Assembly (NCBI GenBank): GCA_043228905.1 | Contig: JBHGNT010000016.1 | Span: forward strand, 13,578,001 to 13,642,000 | Direction: 5' to 3' | Source: Azolla caroliniana | Lineage: Eukaryota; Polypodiophyta | DNA: 64,000 nucleotides | Shown: positions 52,850 through 64,000 of the stretch, piece after piece | Position numbering within the stretch: position 1 is the first letter of the stretch | Layout of the letters: every line of letters starts with the position of its first letter | Made by a program: the position numbers and the translations under genes | Notes under the pieces: model-generated | What the model was told of the DNA's origin: nothing | What the model saw: the letters and a program-made list of their open reading frames with translations, nothing else | Database searches by the model: none

Positions 52850-53215
52850 TGTGGAAACAAATAGCATGCGAATGCAATAGAAAACAGAAAGCAGAAAACA
52901 GGTTTAATGGAGAGCTTAATAGTACGCTGGAGAGACAGAGAGAGCACACCGAAACTCAATTCAAAAAATACTACTCAGTCTGTACATCGTATGTGTTCAG
53001 TGAACACTTTTATACAAGTCCATCCGGATTGACAGAAGTATGGTGTACTTCAATGCTTACACGAGCGTCTGACACTAACTACAAGATGTTAACTCCCTAG
53101 TAGACTACCAGCTACTTGGCTTCTGGTTATTGCTTATCCAGCTAACCAGCTCCCTAGCTCACCGGCTCACCCTTCTGGATGCCGATCCGGATCTGGTTGA
53201 GCTTGCTGCTCAACA
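52850..53215 (-). repeat. Copia-4 3' LTR
   Basis: A 366-bp LTR has plus-strand ends TGTGGAAACAAATAGC and GCTCAACA. It is followed by the complement of a polypurine tract, CTCCCCCTCAAGC. Confidence 0.92.
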
Positions 53216-53394
53216 CTCCCCCTCAAGCTCAATTTGAGGTCGGATCATGGTGTCAGTGTCTATGGCTACCGGTCCTTCCATCTGGCTCCTTCTGGCGTCA
53301 CTCCGCCTCGCTCGCGCTCCTCGTCCGGTCCGGTCCGGTTTTCCGCAACCCTTCTATTCCTGCGCACCTCAACTTCCTTGGTTGGCTTGTCTGC

Positions 53395-54447
53395 TCAACA
53401 GGCCCAATTCAGCTCCCTCGCTGTTGTGACTTTGGTTTTTGCTGATTTGCCAATCCCTTCGTGTTGGCATCGACTTTTGCTGCCTTCTTGTCCTCTTGGC
53501 TTGCAATTCATTCCGGTTCTTCTGAATCCTTCTGTAGAACCGAATCGGTTGTCTCTGATTCGTTCCAGCTCTTGTCTGAATCGGTTGCTCCCGATTCGTC
53601 TTCTGTTTCCAGGCCCTTCACCACATCGGACCATGTCTGGGTCTTGGCCTTCTTCTTCCGGTAGGCTCTGCCCCTTCCTGACTCTACCTTCAATGCCGCT
53701 TGTTCTAACCTGTTCGGATGTGTCAACTTCCTTTGTCAACTTGGCTCCTTTCTTCTTCCTGTCTCTCCCCTTGTCGGTTCTTCCCCCACCAGCACAGTCG
53801 GCAGTCTCTTTGCCTTTGCCCGTTCCGGTGGTGTCTTTGCCCATTCTCCCCCTCAAGTGTGGCACGTCGAGATGCTGAACACCAAGCATTTTGGTGAAGT
53901 GTTGCAACTTGTCCGATCCGAGCGGTTTGGTGAAGATGTCGGCAACCAGTCGATCCGTATGAACATACTGAAGTGCGACTTCACCGCTCAGGACACGCTC
54001 ACGCACGAAGTTGTAGTGCACTTCGATGTGCTTTGTGCGAGCATGGAATACGGGGTTCTTGGCGAGCTGCATGTTGCTTATGTTGTCGCAATAGATCAGG
54101 ATCAAGGTTAGCATCTCGATCTGTAGGTCTTGTAGCAGTCGCCGAAGCCGAAAGGTGGCAATGGTAGCGCCCCGGTATTCAGCCTCAGTGCTCGAAAGAG
54201 CCACTACTGGCTGCTTTCTGCTGCTCCATGCAACAACCGCGCTACCAAGGGAAAACATATAACCGGAAGTGTAGCGGTGATCTGATGCATTTCCGGCCCA
54301 ATCGGCATCCATGTAGCCGACTAGCTCTTCGGTCATACCGCGTCGGTATAACAATCCCCGGTCCTTCGTGCCGCTCACATACCACAATATTCGGTGTGTG
54401 CACTGAAGATGCTCGACAGTCGGCTTCTGCATGAATTGACTAATCAC
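53395..54447 (-). pseudogene. Copia-4 RNase H with C-terminal extension
   Basis: A 350-codon open frame begins in RNase H (MISQFMQKPTVEHLQCTHRI, SRKQPVVALSSTEAEYRGAT, FHARTKHIEVHYNFVRERV, ADIFTKPLGSDKL). It continues past the usual copia end into a charged tail of about 150 codons (EEEGQDPDMVRCGEGPG). The tail probably reads through 3' untranslated sequence; Copia-2 shows related sequence there but no frame. The RNase H part is well preserved. Confidence 0.8.
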
Positions 54448-54611
54448 ACCGACTGGATAGCTAATGTCGGGTCAGGTGATGGTCAAATATATAAGGCTTC
54501 CGACAATTTGTCGGAACCATTTCTCATCACAGGCCAGTCGAAGTTGGGACATAGCTTCTGTTTCCGGTCCAAGGGTGTAGAAATAGGGCGGCATTCCGTC
54601 ATGCCGAACTT

Positions 54612-55678
54612 TTACAACATATTCAACACATAGTGTCTTTGTGAGAGCAATATGCCGTTGGGGGTTCGGATCACCTCGATCCCAAGGAAATAGTGAAGGT
54701 CCCCGAGGTCCTTCATCTTAAATGCATCCGACAGCTGGGACTTGACTCGGTTGATTTCATCGAGTCCGGGTCCGGTGATGACTAGATCATCAACATCCAC
54801 TAAGATGCAAACGGGACCGTCCAGACTGTGCCGGATGAACAACAAAGATTCGGACTTGGAGGCCAAAAAACCCAACTTACGCAACCGGTGCGTAATCTTT
54901 GCATTCCAAGCTCGAGGGTCTTGCTTCAGGCCATAAAGTGACTTCTTCAGCCAGCATACAACCGACTTGTTCATCTCCAACTGAAAACCGGGAGGTTGGG
55001 TCATAAAGACCTCTTCTTCTAGATCGCCTTGAAGAAATGCATTCTTCACGTCCATCTGGTGAAGATGCCATTCCCTTGCCGCAACAACCGCCAGCACCAC
55101 ACGAACCATCGTCATCTTCGCTACCGGAGCGCAGGTCTCGTCGTAGTCGATGTCGTGGGTCCCACTAACCGGGCCTTGTACCGGTTAACTCAACCGTCGG
55201 CATTGTACTTTACCCTGTACACCCACTTGCATCTGATCGGTTTACTATGACGGGGAGGGTCAACCAAGTCCCATGTATCGTTGGCATCAAGTGCCCGCAT
55301 CTCTTCCTCCATAGCGGCACTCCAATTTGCATCCCTTGCCGCTTCTACGTAGCTCTCCGATTCACGCACTTCCACCACCTGGGTCATATACGCATAGTGA
55401 TGCGCCATGTACTCATTGTACCTGTACCACTTAACAGGTTCCTTCTGGTGGGTTGACCCGCGTACCCCACCGTTACCCGATTTGAGGCCCTTCTTGGCCG
55501 GTTCGGTCTTCAGTGCCAAAGAGCTGTCATTTTCCTTTCCGGAGTTGGATCCGCTCTGATCCGACTCATCATTACCGGTTTCATGATCCGGCATCTTCTT
55601 CTTCCCCTTCTCTTTGCGCGTGAACCATCTCCTCGGTTCCTTGCGCGGGGAGAGCATGGTAGAGTCTTCACCACTCAT
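54612..55678 (-). pseudogene. Copia-4 reverse transcriptase
   Basis: Two open pieces: an upstream one with HHYAYMTQVVEVRESESYVE and CKWVYRVKYNADG, and a main one with [36 protein letters not shown] and the catalytic box CILVDVDDLVITG. The usual YVDD Tyr is Asp here, which should impair polymerisation. A frameshift lies at about 55120-55190. Confidence 0.83.
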
Positions 55679-55839
55679 CGGTTTGTCTTCTGACTAGTCA
55701 GATTGACCCAGCCTCTCGTTCGGCCCACTCAACCGAAACAATTCCAGACTCTCTTCTTGAGTCCCGGATTCATCATCTTTTGTCTGGGCTGGTTCAAGCT
55801 CACTAGCCTCATCCTCCGATATCGGCTCGGGGTCGGAAG

Positions 55840-56757
55840 TCAGAGCGGATAAGGCATACCATAATGCCGTCTCATCAAACTCAACATCGCGGCTAACTTG
55901 AACCTGCTTCGTCCGGGGGTTATAACACTTATACCCCTTTTGCTCATGTGAGTAGACGACGAGGATGCACTTCTCCGATTTTGCATCCAGCTTCCTCCGG
56001 TGCCACCTTGACTCCTCCTGGTTGTGGAGGTCCCAGAACTACCGTCAGCACGGTCTTTGTGCCGTCGGTTTTGCCCTTGCCAACCGCCTCCATTGCATGC
56101 CGACCCGCCTCGTCCACCACGCCCACAGGGCCGATCCACCTCTATGTACAACATCCGGTTGTCGGTGGGTGCACTTGTTGACGCACCGGCGTGGTTCTCC
56201 TCTACAAGGAGCATCAATTGTACGTCAAAAAATGTCGGTGTATTCTCCCTCGTACATATTGTTGTCCGGAAAGCTCAGAACTTAGACGCCAAGCCCCCAA
56301 GACAAACTTGTACCATCTCGTCTTCCTCTACTATGACGTTGATGGAGGCAAGCGAGTCACAGATCTCTTTGGTTTGGGCCGTTTAATTAGCCACTGACCT
56401 GTCCTTCTGATGGACATTGCTCAACTCTTGTCGGAGTTGCAGCTTCCAGGCTGTAGTGCTTGTGGCGGACACCTTCTTCAGGTTTCCCCAAGCCTCTTTC
56501 GGCGTCTTGGCATCTCGGACGTGGCTCAGCAGCTGGTCTCCGACACTAGATGCGAAGCAGTACATCACTCTTCTTGTCGATTGTTCCCACATCAGGAAGT
56601 CCTTGTGTGCCGCATCAGGTGTTGTGTCGTTAGCTTTGTCGACATAGCTCCAGTAACCATGCCCAAGCAGGTACTGGTGCATCTTGTATGACCAAGATGC
56701 ATAGTTGGATCTGTTGATCTTCTCCACCGGGAGCGAGCTAGCCATTCCTCTATCCAT
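55840..56757 (-). pseudogene. Copia-4 gag fused to the integrase C-terminal part by deletion
   Basis: Gag starts at ATG 56757 (MDRGMASSLPVEKINRSNYA) with FASSVGDQLLSHVRDAKTPK, and after frame breaks reads MMLLVEENHAGASTSAPTDN and a Gly/Arg stretch ending near 56010. Directly next to it the sequence becomes the end of integrase (about 55985-55900: QKGYKCYNPR-type block in another frame). The knuckle, protease and integrase core are gone, removing about 1.8 kb relative to Copia-2. Confidence 0.78.
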
Positions 56758-56842
56758 TTGTTGTTGTTTTTTTGTTCTTTACAAAGGTTAGGTTTTCTTT
56801 GTGCGAAAGCAAATGTCGGCTACAAAGGTTCTCAACCCTCAC

Positions 56843-56854
56843 GCTCTGATACCA
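56843..56854 (-). other. Copia-4 primer-binding site
   Basis: TGGTATCAGAGC on the minus strand directly follows the 5' LTR and is the initiator-Met tRNA site. Confidence 0.93.
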
Positions 56855-57237
56855 TGTAGAAACAAATAGCGTGCGGAACCAATAGAAAACAGAAAGCAAA
56901 AAACAGGTTTAATGGAGAGCTTAACAGTACGCGGGAGAGACAGAGAGAGAACACAGAAACTCAATTCAAAAAATACTACTCAGTCTGTACATCGTATGTG
57001 TTCAGTGAACACTTTTATACAAGTCCATCCGGACTGACAAAAGTACGGTGTACTTCAATGCTCACACGAGTGTCTAACACTAACTATAAGATATTAACTC
57101 CCTAGTAGACTAGTAGCTACTTGGCTTCCGGTTACTGCTTGATCCAACTAACTGGCTCCCCAGCTAACCGGCTCTCTTGCTCACCGGCTCACCCTTCTGG
57201 ATGCCGATCCGGATCCAGTTGAGCTTGGTGCTCAACA
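56855..57237 (-). repeat. Copia-4 5' LTR
   Basis: A 383-bp LTR with plus-strand ends TGTAGAAACAAATAGC and CTCAACA. It matches 52850-53215 with small indels and substitutions. Confidence 0.92.
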
Positions 57238-57786
57238 ATCCTTATCTTTCAATTCATCCTTCTTCTCATCCGAACATCATTTTATCGAAATATCATCCAA
57301 GAATGGCATCGTGATGCCCGGGATGCAATCCTTCAACACCTTGTTCATGACATTAACCATATGAGCTACCGAGTTCATTGCACCTTGAGGTAAGGTACAC
57401 ATCCACACAAGCCCGATCGGAGTCCTCATGGTTGTAATGTCACGACTGTCGACCACCAACTGGAATTGATCATACCCTGAGTAGAGATCACCAATGGAGT
57501 AGATGGACGGGCCCGCAAACGCCTCAGCAAATTCATCCACACTCGGAACGATTCCAACATTCCGAATTGTAACCTTGTTGACGGGTTGAAGATCTTGGAT
57601 GAATCGCAACGATCCATTCTTCTTCGGCACCGTGAACCACCTATTAGAATAAGGAGTGTTCAACGGTTCCAAAATTCTCATATTCACCTTCTCCTTTAAG
57701 AGCTTAATCAGCTTCGGTAGGTGTGCTCTTGGAACTGGTATCGGTTCCAAATTCCAAAGCACATGCGGCACTGTGACGATCACCAT
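57238..57786 (-). pseudogene. Element A reverse transcriptase fingers and palm
   Basis: A frame of 169 codons has HVLWNLEPIPVPRAHLPKL, NRWFTVPKKNGSLRFIQDL (with an RFIQDL core), SIYSIGDLYSGYDQFQLVV, CTLPQGAMNSVAHMVN and MPFLDDISIK (catalytic FLDD). The thumb follows across Copia-4 at 52849. This RT type, with LPQG.MNS and YDQ, is distinct from element B's. Confidence 0.87.
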
Positions 57787-57982
57787 CGGTTCTACTGTTC
57801 TTGGATCAGCAAATCCAGTTTCCTATTGGAAAAATACAAAGGCCTTCCCATGTCTTTCGCTCCTCTTTAGGGAGGAGGAAATCCTCCCTTCCAACTCATA
57901 ACTTTCATTTTGCCTCTTCTGTGAAGACGTAACCTATTGTCTTTGGATTCCTGAAGCTTGGATCTTTTGCAACTTCCTTCAT

Positions 57983-59143
57983 CTATTGCCAGTTATCTTC
58001 CGGTAGCGGAACTGTAACTGGCTTGATCTTGCTATCCACCGTTTTATATTTTGTGTTGACTTCAGCTTCCTCCATCAAGATGCCTCGATGATATTCATCG
58101 ATGATAGCGTACATGTTGACGGAGTTAACCGAAATCACATGTTCATCGCGAGGATTGCTCAAGTCCACGACTTCCTCGATTTCGCCGATGGTGTTGTTAA
58201 ATGAGGCTTCCTCTAGAATATGAGACATGAATTCTTCTTCTTCGATTATGCTTTCTTCTTTCAGCACCATCTTGAAGTCTTGTATCTGGCACTTGTCCTT
58301 CTTATTGAGTAGTGTTAGTTTGCATGCACCACTAGGTGTGACGCATGTTGCTTCTCCTTGCAATCCACATGCTCTGCTTCCTTGTGGGGACTTATGATTG
58401 CTCGGACTATTTTTGCCTCATGCTTCAATAGTCCTCTTTAAAAATCCGGGGATTCACCTCCAAGGCTATCTCGGTTCCTTGTGATTAGCTCGCACCGTTG
58501 GGAACTGAACAAATCTTTTACCGTCAAGATTCTTGACTCGCACGAAGCTTGCTCCATTATCGAACACCTTGGTCTCCATCTGGGACGATTCTATATACAG
58601 TTGTCCTAGGATGATAGGATGAGAAGCCGGGTCTTGCACGAAGAAGTGTTGATCAATCTCTACATCCCCGATCATGACTTTAACATTGGGGCAAGCTCTG
58701 TACAAGTCCTCCGTGGCCTTTGTCGCCGCTCGAATCCTCCATCAGTGGTTTGTATTAATCCGCCATCTTCCTTTCTTGTACAACTCGGTCGACATGAGGT
58801 TGATCTCCGAGCCATGGACAATCAAGGCTACCACGGTCTCTTTCTTCTCCCCGATCTTCACCGGTGTCTCCGTTGTCGCTCTTGCCCAATGAGGTCGAGA
58901 GTAATGGCTATCCACCATCACTTCTTCTTCCTCCTCCTCTTTCGAACTTTCCATGGTTATGGCACTGGTTTTCACCTCCTCTTCATCCGATTGTTTCCAC
59001 TCCCGCTTAATAAGATCCACGATAGTATCGTGGAACTCCTTCTTAGCGATCCCAAGCAGTTCTCTCCAAGTTAGGTTGACATGACTGTCTAGAACCTTCT
59101 CCTCAAGGACCTTCCGCAAGTCAGTTGTTTGTTCTATGTCCAA
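57983..59143 (-). pseudogene. Element A protease and linker
   Basis: Minus-strand pieces: a charged linker (WRELLGIAKKEFHDTIVDLI, a Glu-rich run), a protease-like strand VVALIVHGSEINLMSTELYK with HGSE where DSG is expected, a following block (NVKVMIGDVEIDQHFFVQD, HPIILGQLYIESSQMETKV), and an acidic linker before RT (IEEEEFMSHILEEASFN). Stops and frame changes separate the pieces at about 58720 and 58400. Confidence 0.68.
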
Positions 59144-59437
59144 CCTTATCTTGTAAGTCCACGCCGCTTGTTCTTTTCCTTTCTTCGTAGGTTCATTGAC
59201 TTACATCCGAGCAGATTGGCTCAATCCACCGGGCTTCATGCTTGTTTCTCCAACCTCTTTTCGTGGCGTAGGTTGGACTTGCCCTTCTTTCCCTACATTC
59301 CTCGTGTTGGGATGCTTTGATGTGCCATTGTCTTCACCAGTTCTTTTCCTCTTCTCTTTAACAAGAGCTTCAAAGTTGTCGCACACAACCTCCGCAAAGC
59401 TTGTGTTATCGTCGACTGGATCTGACCATCCGGTAAC

Positions 59438-60600
59438 TCATTGCACATTTTGATCAGCAAGTTTGAGATTGTCCAAATCGATCATTGGCCAAAACCCAGC
59501 TCCCAGCTTGATTATTTTTAGATTCTCTTTTCCAATTCGTATCCCGGCTGATGCGGCATAGTGCATAGCTTCCACATGCCTTGCATCTTCCTCTTCTACA
59601 ATCTTTTTCAACCCGCCTCTTCCGAAGTTCACTCGTAATAGCTTCTGGGTCTCACTCAAGTGGATCATGTTGCCATCCAAATAGACGACGTTCTTGCAAA
59701 TCGCATCGTGCAAGTCAGTGTATTCCCTTCGTGGATGCTCGAAGCTGTCATACCACACACATCTAAATGCTTGTTTTCCCTTGGGCCCGCGTCAACCTAA
59801 GTTGGCTAGCGATACCGCTTCAAACTTGTTGGAGAGTTGTTCGATTATAGACTCCTCCATCGCTTTCTTATCGAAATTGTTGATCGTCTTGCTAGGCTCG
59901 ATCATTGTAGGCATCTCCCTCCACGATTGTGGATTCTCCATGTAAGTCTCCTCTAGCCATTGTCGACGCTTATCAAGACGGCTACAAGCCTTCTTCACTG
60001 CCGCCTAGTTCGCTACCAAGCCATTTGGTTGCATTTCATCCTCCAAAAGGCTACCCAATTCTCGCTGGTCTTTCATATCCACCGCCTTTAGGAATAGTAG
60101 GACTTGATCTCCATCAAGAACTCGTTGATCAGCTCTCAGAAGTTGGTTGTAATTTTGGTCGAATTCCACATATACTCCCGATGTACACAGATTCTTCCCT
60201 TTCTTCTCGATCCAAATCATTAGTGTATGTCGAGTCATCCTTGATGCATCTTCAAGCATGTATTCAGCAAGAAGCGCCTTTTCGAACTCCCCCCAAGTTG
60301 TGTGCTCGTTTTGGATCTCCATGATGCGCTCACGGATCCTTGGCACCACCGCACGCTTAAAGCTAGAAATTTGTTTCAGATCGTGGACATCTCTCTGCTA
60401 CATCTCGTTCCGATAAGTAGCAAGGAAATTCGTGATGTTCTTGCCACCAAATTGTCTAGCTATCTCCACCGTTCGATCAATATCTTTGTCGATTAAAGCC
60501 TCTCAATCCCTCGCCTTCAACATGTATTCCACAACGAACACCATGCCTTTCGTTAATTCCTCTCCTTGAGTTTCGTTTGTCAAAACCATCATCGCACTTG
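59438..60600 (-). pseudogene. Element A gag
   Basis: From right to left: a short N-terminal part close to the primer site, the core VPRIRERIMEIQNEHTTWGE, FEKALLAEYMLEDASRMTRH, QRVLDGDQVLLFLKAVDMKD, then a degenerate cysteine region and KNVVYLDGNMIHLSETQKLL with GAGFWPMIDLDNLKL. It has the same architecture as element G's gag and shares the first block with the gag-only element. Broken at about 60005 and 59760. Confidence 0.72.
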
Positions 60601-60621
60601 ATATCCTCCTGTCGCCTCGTT

Positions 60622-60640
60622 TCACGTCGGGTTCACCAAA
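60622..60640 (-). other. Element A primer-binding site
   Basis: The minus strand reads TTGGTGAACCCGACGTGAA just inside the 5' LTR, the same site as in the gag-only element. It probably pairs with tRNA-Trp. Confidence 0.7.
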
Positions 60641-60643
60641 GAT

Positions 60644-61828
60644 CTAACGAAAATACAACAAAGACATATGAGTTTGAGGCAGGACCCCAAGGCCTCCGAC
60701 CAAAGGATATCAGATTCGTGTGTTTATGTTTTATGAATTAACGGAAATGAGAAAATTTAGTGATTTTCATTAGCAAAGAAAAAGAAAAGTACAATGTATC
60801 CCGAGATTGGGATTCCAAAAGTTCTAGCTATAGAGATTAATTGAGTAATAGTTTAGAAGAAACGGAGATATGGCTTCGATAAGAAAATTAGGGTTAGGAT
60901 TTCTTTGAGGGATAGATTCGATAAGAAAAATTAGGATTTATGGCTTCGATCAGAAAATTAGGGTTCTTTGCTTCAATAAGAAAATTAGGACTCAGGCCCT
61001 CCTCGAGAGATAGCTTTCAATAAGATAATTAGGATTCCCTTCTTTTTCCCAAAAAATACACTTGCATTAAGGAACTTCAGTTTTTGCCTCTCCAGTTCCA
61101 TTGTATGCGTCACACGTGGCGTTTACTTTAGGTGCATGGTCTCCACATTCAGTTGCATACGTTTACATGACCTTTACTTTAATTTACTTTACTTTACTTT
61201 AGCTCACCGCAGGATCCTATCATCCGTAAAGGTCGGCCCGTGCATGATCCTATCCTCCGTCATGATCCTATAATCCGTAAAGTTCGGCCCATGCATGATC
61301 AGTCACCGCATGATCCTATCATCCGAAATGTTCAGCCTGTGCATGATTTGTCACCACATGATCCTATCATCCATAAAGTTCGGCCCGTGGATGATCCGTC
61401 TGTCTCGACCGACCTGGTCCGCGCTCGGTCTGCACCCGACCTGATCCGTCCTGCCCGGTTCCGGTTCCATCCAAAACCATTACGAGTAGTTAAGCCAAAT
61501 CCATCCATTTGAATAGTTTAGCCCAAGTCCAACCATTCCTTCTGTGCTCCTAACACATAGACATAAAGTAATGGTCTCTTGTCTACTTATGTAGTGCTAG
61601 GTCCAAAAGTTTCCTATCTATGTGGGATATCTTAAAGTTCTGTTTTTTCCTCTTTTTCTTCTCCAACTTCACACTCACATAACTTGACACTTACTTGTTT
61701 GTTTCATATGTAGTAAAATGCATTCGAAAACTCTTGAAGACATCTATCTTTCTATAACAAAGCATTAAGCTAATATAAAATAATTATTTCATTATTTTCT
61801 TATATAGTGTGTGAAGAATCACACGACA
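60644..61828 (-). repeat. Element A 5' LTR
   Basis: A roughly 1185-bp LTR on the minus strand starts TGTCGTGTGATTCTTCACAC and ends near TTTTCGTTAGA. The U3 part (61828-61520) matches 32128-32423 and 37106-37330; the U5 part (60644-61080) matches the end of the solo LTR 37106-38400. Between them lie GATCCTATCATCCGTAAAG repeats (about 61205-61400). The terminal CA is degraded. Confidence 0.8.
61205..61400. repeat. GATCCTATCATCCG repeats in the element A LTR
   Basis: Five or so imperfect units of 35-55 bp share GATCCTATCATCCGTAAAGT and CGGCCCGTGCATGATC. They occupy the place of the CCGG-rich repeats in the solo LTR 37106-38400. Confidence 0.65.
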
Positions 61829-64000
61829 ACGGGGACTCGAAAGCCTTCTCCAACTTTGAGTCAAACTCGGACAGCGAGTAGTCGAATTATCAAAGCAATC
61901 ACGACACCTCGGACAATCCGGCAGATGACAGTTCAGAGCACACACTAACACCGGAAGCCGACACAACATTACCCACACCACTGGACCACAAAACAAAGCA
62001 AGAACGGTAGGCAGAGAAAAAGGCTGAGAGCGTATCAACATTACCACTGGATCAACAATCCGCGAACATGAACGATTGCGTAACAACGCCACCCTTGAAT
62101 ACGGAGTCGGAAAACGATGAGGCAGTACCAACCTTTGCCAACGACAACATGACATACCCATACCCGAAGTACTAACACGAATTGGATGTAGAAGCACATG
62201 TATATGCGTTTCTATAGACATGGGAAGCGAACCATGTCTCACATCGCCTAACAGAAGTAGAGGTCGAACGATCAAAGATAGCATAATTCAGGATGACATT
62301 GGAGGGACTAGTAGCAAAGTGGCACAAGAAGCACCTTCTCGGGAGCTTCGCCACATTCAAAGCTTTATAGGATCAATTCCTATGGTTGCTTCACCAAAAG
62401 GTGGAGCAAAGAGAACAAATCGGCCAGTTCTATACGGTCTACCAAGAATTCAACGAGACAGTCTCACAATTTGTGATCCGTTTTCAAACACTCCACAACA
62501 AACTAACGAGGGCATCTCCAAAAGACGAGGCAAAGGAGGTCTTTCTGGCCGCACTTCGGGAATCGCTACGAACGATGCTGACAGTAGTTGAATTCCGGAC
62601 AAGCACCATGGATGAAGTCATCGATCGGATGCTAGAAATGGATAGGGCCTAGAGTAGCAATCACATGGCGATGGGAGCTTTGCAGCAAGCGCTACCCAAG
62701 TAAGAGGACTTACGGTTCCGACAAGAAGTCCAATGTACAACATGCCTAAACCCCGGTGACTCGACGTTCGAATGTACTATGCAGAAACAATGCATCTTGT
62801 GCCACTCCCGGTCCTATACAATGGACCAATGCGAGTACAACCTACTCAACCGACAAGCGGCACCGGTCCGATACATGGAGCCTTAGAGCGAGCAACAACC
62901 AAAAGAGAGACGATTCCGGAGGGAAGACCAATATCAGTCAGAACAAAGGCATCGATACGACGTCAGAAGAAGAGAGCATTACAATGATGAACACAACTAC
63001 CGGTGAGGAGGAGACTACAATCGAGAGCGTTAACATCGCGACTACTCCCCGGATTATGATCATAGAAGAGACGACAAACGATACCCGGAATGACGAAAGT
63101 ATCCATATCAGGATAGATGGTACCCGGAATGTCAAAGGAACTGGAACTGGAACCGCCGCCGCCACAACCGGAAGGGAAAGAATCGCCAAGAAGAAAGCTG
63201 GGAACCGGCCATAGAATACCGAAGGGAGACGAATACGGAAATGAGAGGCCCAGTTCCGCTACTGGAGCAACGGAGGCTGGACAAAACCAACCACATGAAT
63301 TCTGGTAGTAAGTCGGGAATGATGGAGAAAGGAGAATCAAGTAGTAACCTAAGGGTTTACTATTACTACTACCGGAAGGAAGGACACTATAGTAGTCAGT
63401 GCCTTGTCAAGACTAGTGAAAAGCAGCCGGCGGTGAATATGGTATTCGCAGAGGTGAGAGACATTCAACAAGTTACCACAAGAGCTAAAAGAAAACCTAT
63501 CGAGTGGGAAACTTAGGAAGCCATCCGGAAGTAGGCTACAGAATGGATACAGAAGGCCAATGAACACAACGTGGCCGACTTGCGAGAGCAGACCAAAACC
63601 CGGGAACCAATAGAGACCACAAACGGGGACCCAACATGGAAAGCGTTACAAGAATGTCAAATTATCCTACCAGTAGGATGTTTATTACAATTAATTCCCC
63701 GATTTACGGAAGGACTAAAACCGATGGTAACACCACAAAATGCCGAGCCAGCACCGACATTTTTCTGCAAGCCGGAGGAAGGACCGACAGTGGTTGACAC
63801 AAGTAGCCCAACAATTACGGCAATCTTCAAAGGGAAAGAAGTACCCGGAACAGTTGTGGATGGCGAATCCGATGTGAACGTTATTACTCAACACTTATTT
63901 GATACATTGGGTATCTGAGAATGGGAACCATGCCATTTCTAGTTACGGATGGTGGATACAAGTTTGGTTTGGCCAACTGGACTAATCAGGGAATTGGAAA
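61829..64000 (+). mobile_element. Element D: Ty3 gag/protease, partial at right edge
   Basis: A plus-strand element of E's family begins abruptly at the element A LTR. It has gag (EVERSKIA, TLEGLVAKWHKKHLLG, VSQFVIRFQTLHNKLTRASP), three cysteine clusters (CTTCLNPGDSTFEC, with Asp at the usual His position; CILCHSRSYTMDQC; a degenerate YYYYRKEGHYSSQC), an Asp/Arg/Tyr-rich stretch and a protease (TITAIFKGKEVPGTVVDGES then DVNVITQHLFDTLGI). The catalytic triplet reads DGE. Frameshifts at about 62220, 62880 and 63240, plus stops, break it. RT would lie beyond base 64000. Confidence 0.8.

Larger units (their letters stand above)
52850..57237 (-). mobile_element. Copia-4: internally deleted Ty1/copia element
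   Basis: A 4388-bp minus-strand element has LTRs 52850-53215 and 56855-57237 and a perfect duplication ATCCT (52845-52849, 57238-57242) in the RT of element A. It has a primer site, polypurine tract, RNase H, RT, part of gag and a tail of integrase. Protease and the integrase core are deleted, so it cannot move on its own. Same family as Copia-2. Confidence 0.92.
32128..61828 (-). mobile_element. Element A: large split Ty3 element
   Basis: A minus-strand Ty3 element is spread over four stretches: 32128-32725, 33210-35028, 52670-52849 and 57238-61828. Reading frames rejoin across the inserts; for example the RT piece ending DGCRKFVVDHMKDCE (52849 and below) continues the piece ending FLDDISIK at 57277. 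Inserted are a solo LTR, element B and Copia-4. The 5' LTR is 60644-61828, the primer site 60622-60640, and the 3' LTR a fragment at 32128-32423. Without inserts the body is about 6 kb. The RT (YSGYDQFQL, LPQGAMNSVAHM) belongs to a different Ty3 branch from B, D, E and F. Confidence 0.82.

Overview
This is nuclear DNA of a land plant. Almost the whole window is nested LTR retrotransposons of the Ty1/copia and Ty3 orders, with initiator-Met-tRNA primer sites, 5-bp target duplications and heavy pseudogenisation. The first 7 kb is different: it holds a ParB-like/methyltransferase-like gene and a DUF7869-like transposase-type gene, families I associate with non-seed plants, algae and invertebrates. 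A fern, lycophyte or bryophyte is therefore my guess, held weakly. I see no bacterial features, rRNA, CRISPR or intact cellular gene.

Layout. (1) 1-7242: a minus-strand multi-exon gene, broken and running off the left edge, with a ParB/sulfiredoxin-like domain and a methyltransferase-like motif. Its first intron carries ten exact 51-bp units, each built round a long palindrome. Diverging from it on the plus strand is a broken DUF7869-like gene. (2) 7243-16630: a decayed Ty3 remnant (G) whose left LTR is split by Copia-1 (7501-12948) and whose interior is split by a Mutator-like MITE (14591-15405). (3) 16631-18925: a minus-strand Ty3 pol fragment (F). (4) 18926-32127: minus-strand Copia-2, carrying a solo LTR and the plus-strand Ty3 element E (23560-30531). 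(5) 32128-61828: minus-strand Ty3 element A, split by a solo LTR, by Copia-4 (52850-57237) and by the plus-strand Ty3 element B (35029-52669). B itself holds a solo LTR of A's family (37106-38400), a gag-only non-autonomous element (40585-43415) and the youngest element, Copia-3 (43971-49465). (6) 61829-64000: the gag/protease part of Ty3 element D, running off the right edge.

How it fits together. Boundaries rest on TG...CA termini, matching LTR pairs and target duplications: CTCAC for Copia-1, GGCCA for E, TTACC for B, CCGT for the gag-only element, ATCCT for Copia-4 and a 10-bp duplication for the MITE. The split reading frames of the host elements also rejoin across the insertions. Copia-3 is close to intact: its two 691-bp LTRs differ by one base to my eye and the polyprotein has a single nonsense codon. 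Elements E and B share an extra reading frame downstream of integrase that I cannot assign to a known family. The gag-only element has the same primer-binding site and gag type as A, and tRNA-like sequence inside its LTRs.

The strongest candidates for something undescribed are the ParB-like/methyltransferase-like plus DUF7869 gene pair with its intronic palindrome array, and the shared third ORF of the E and B elements.
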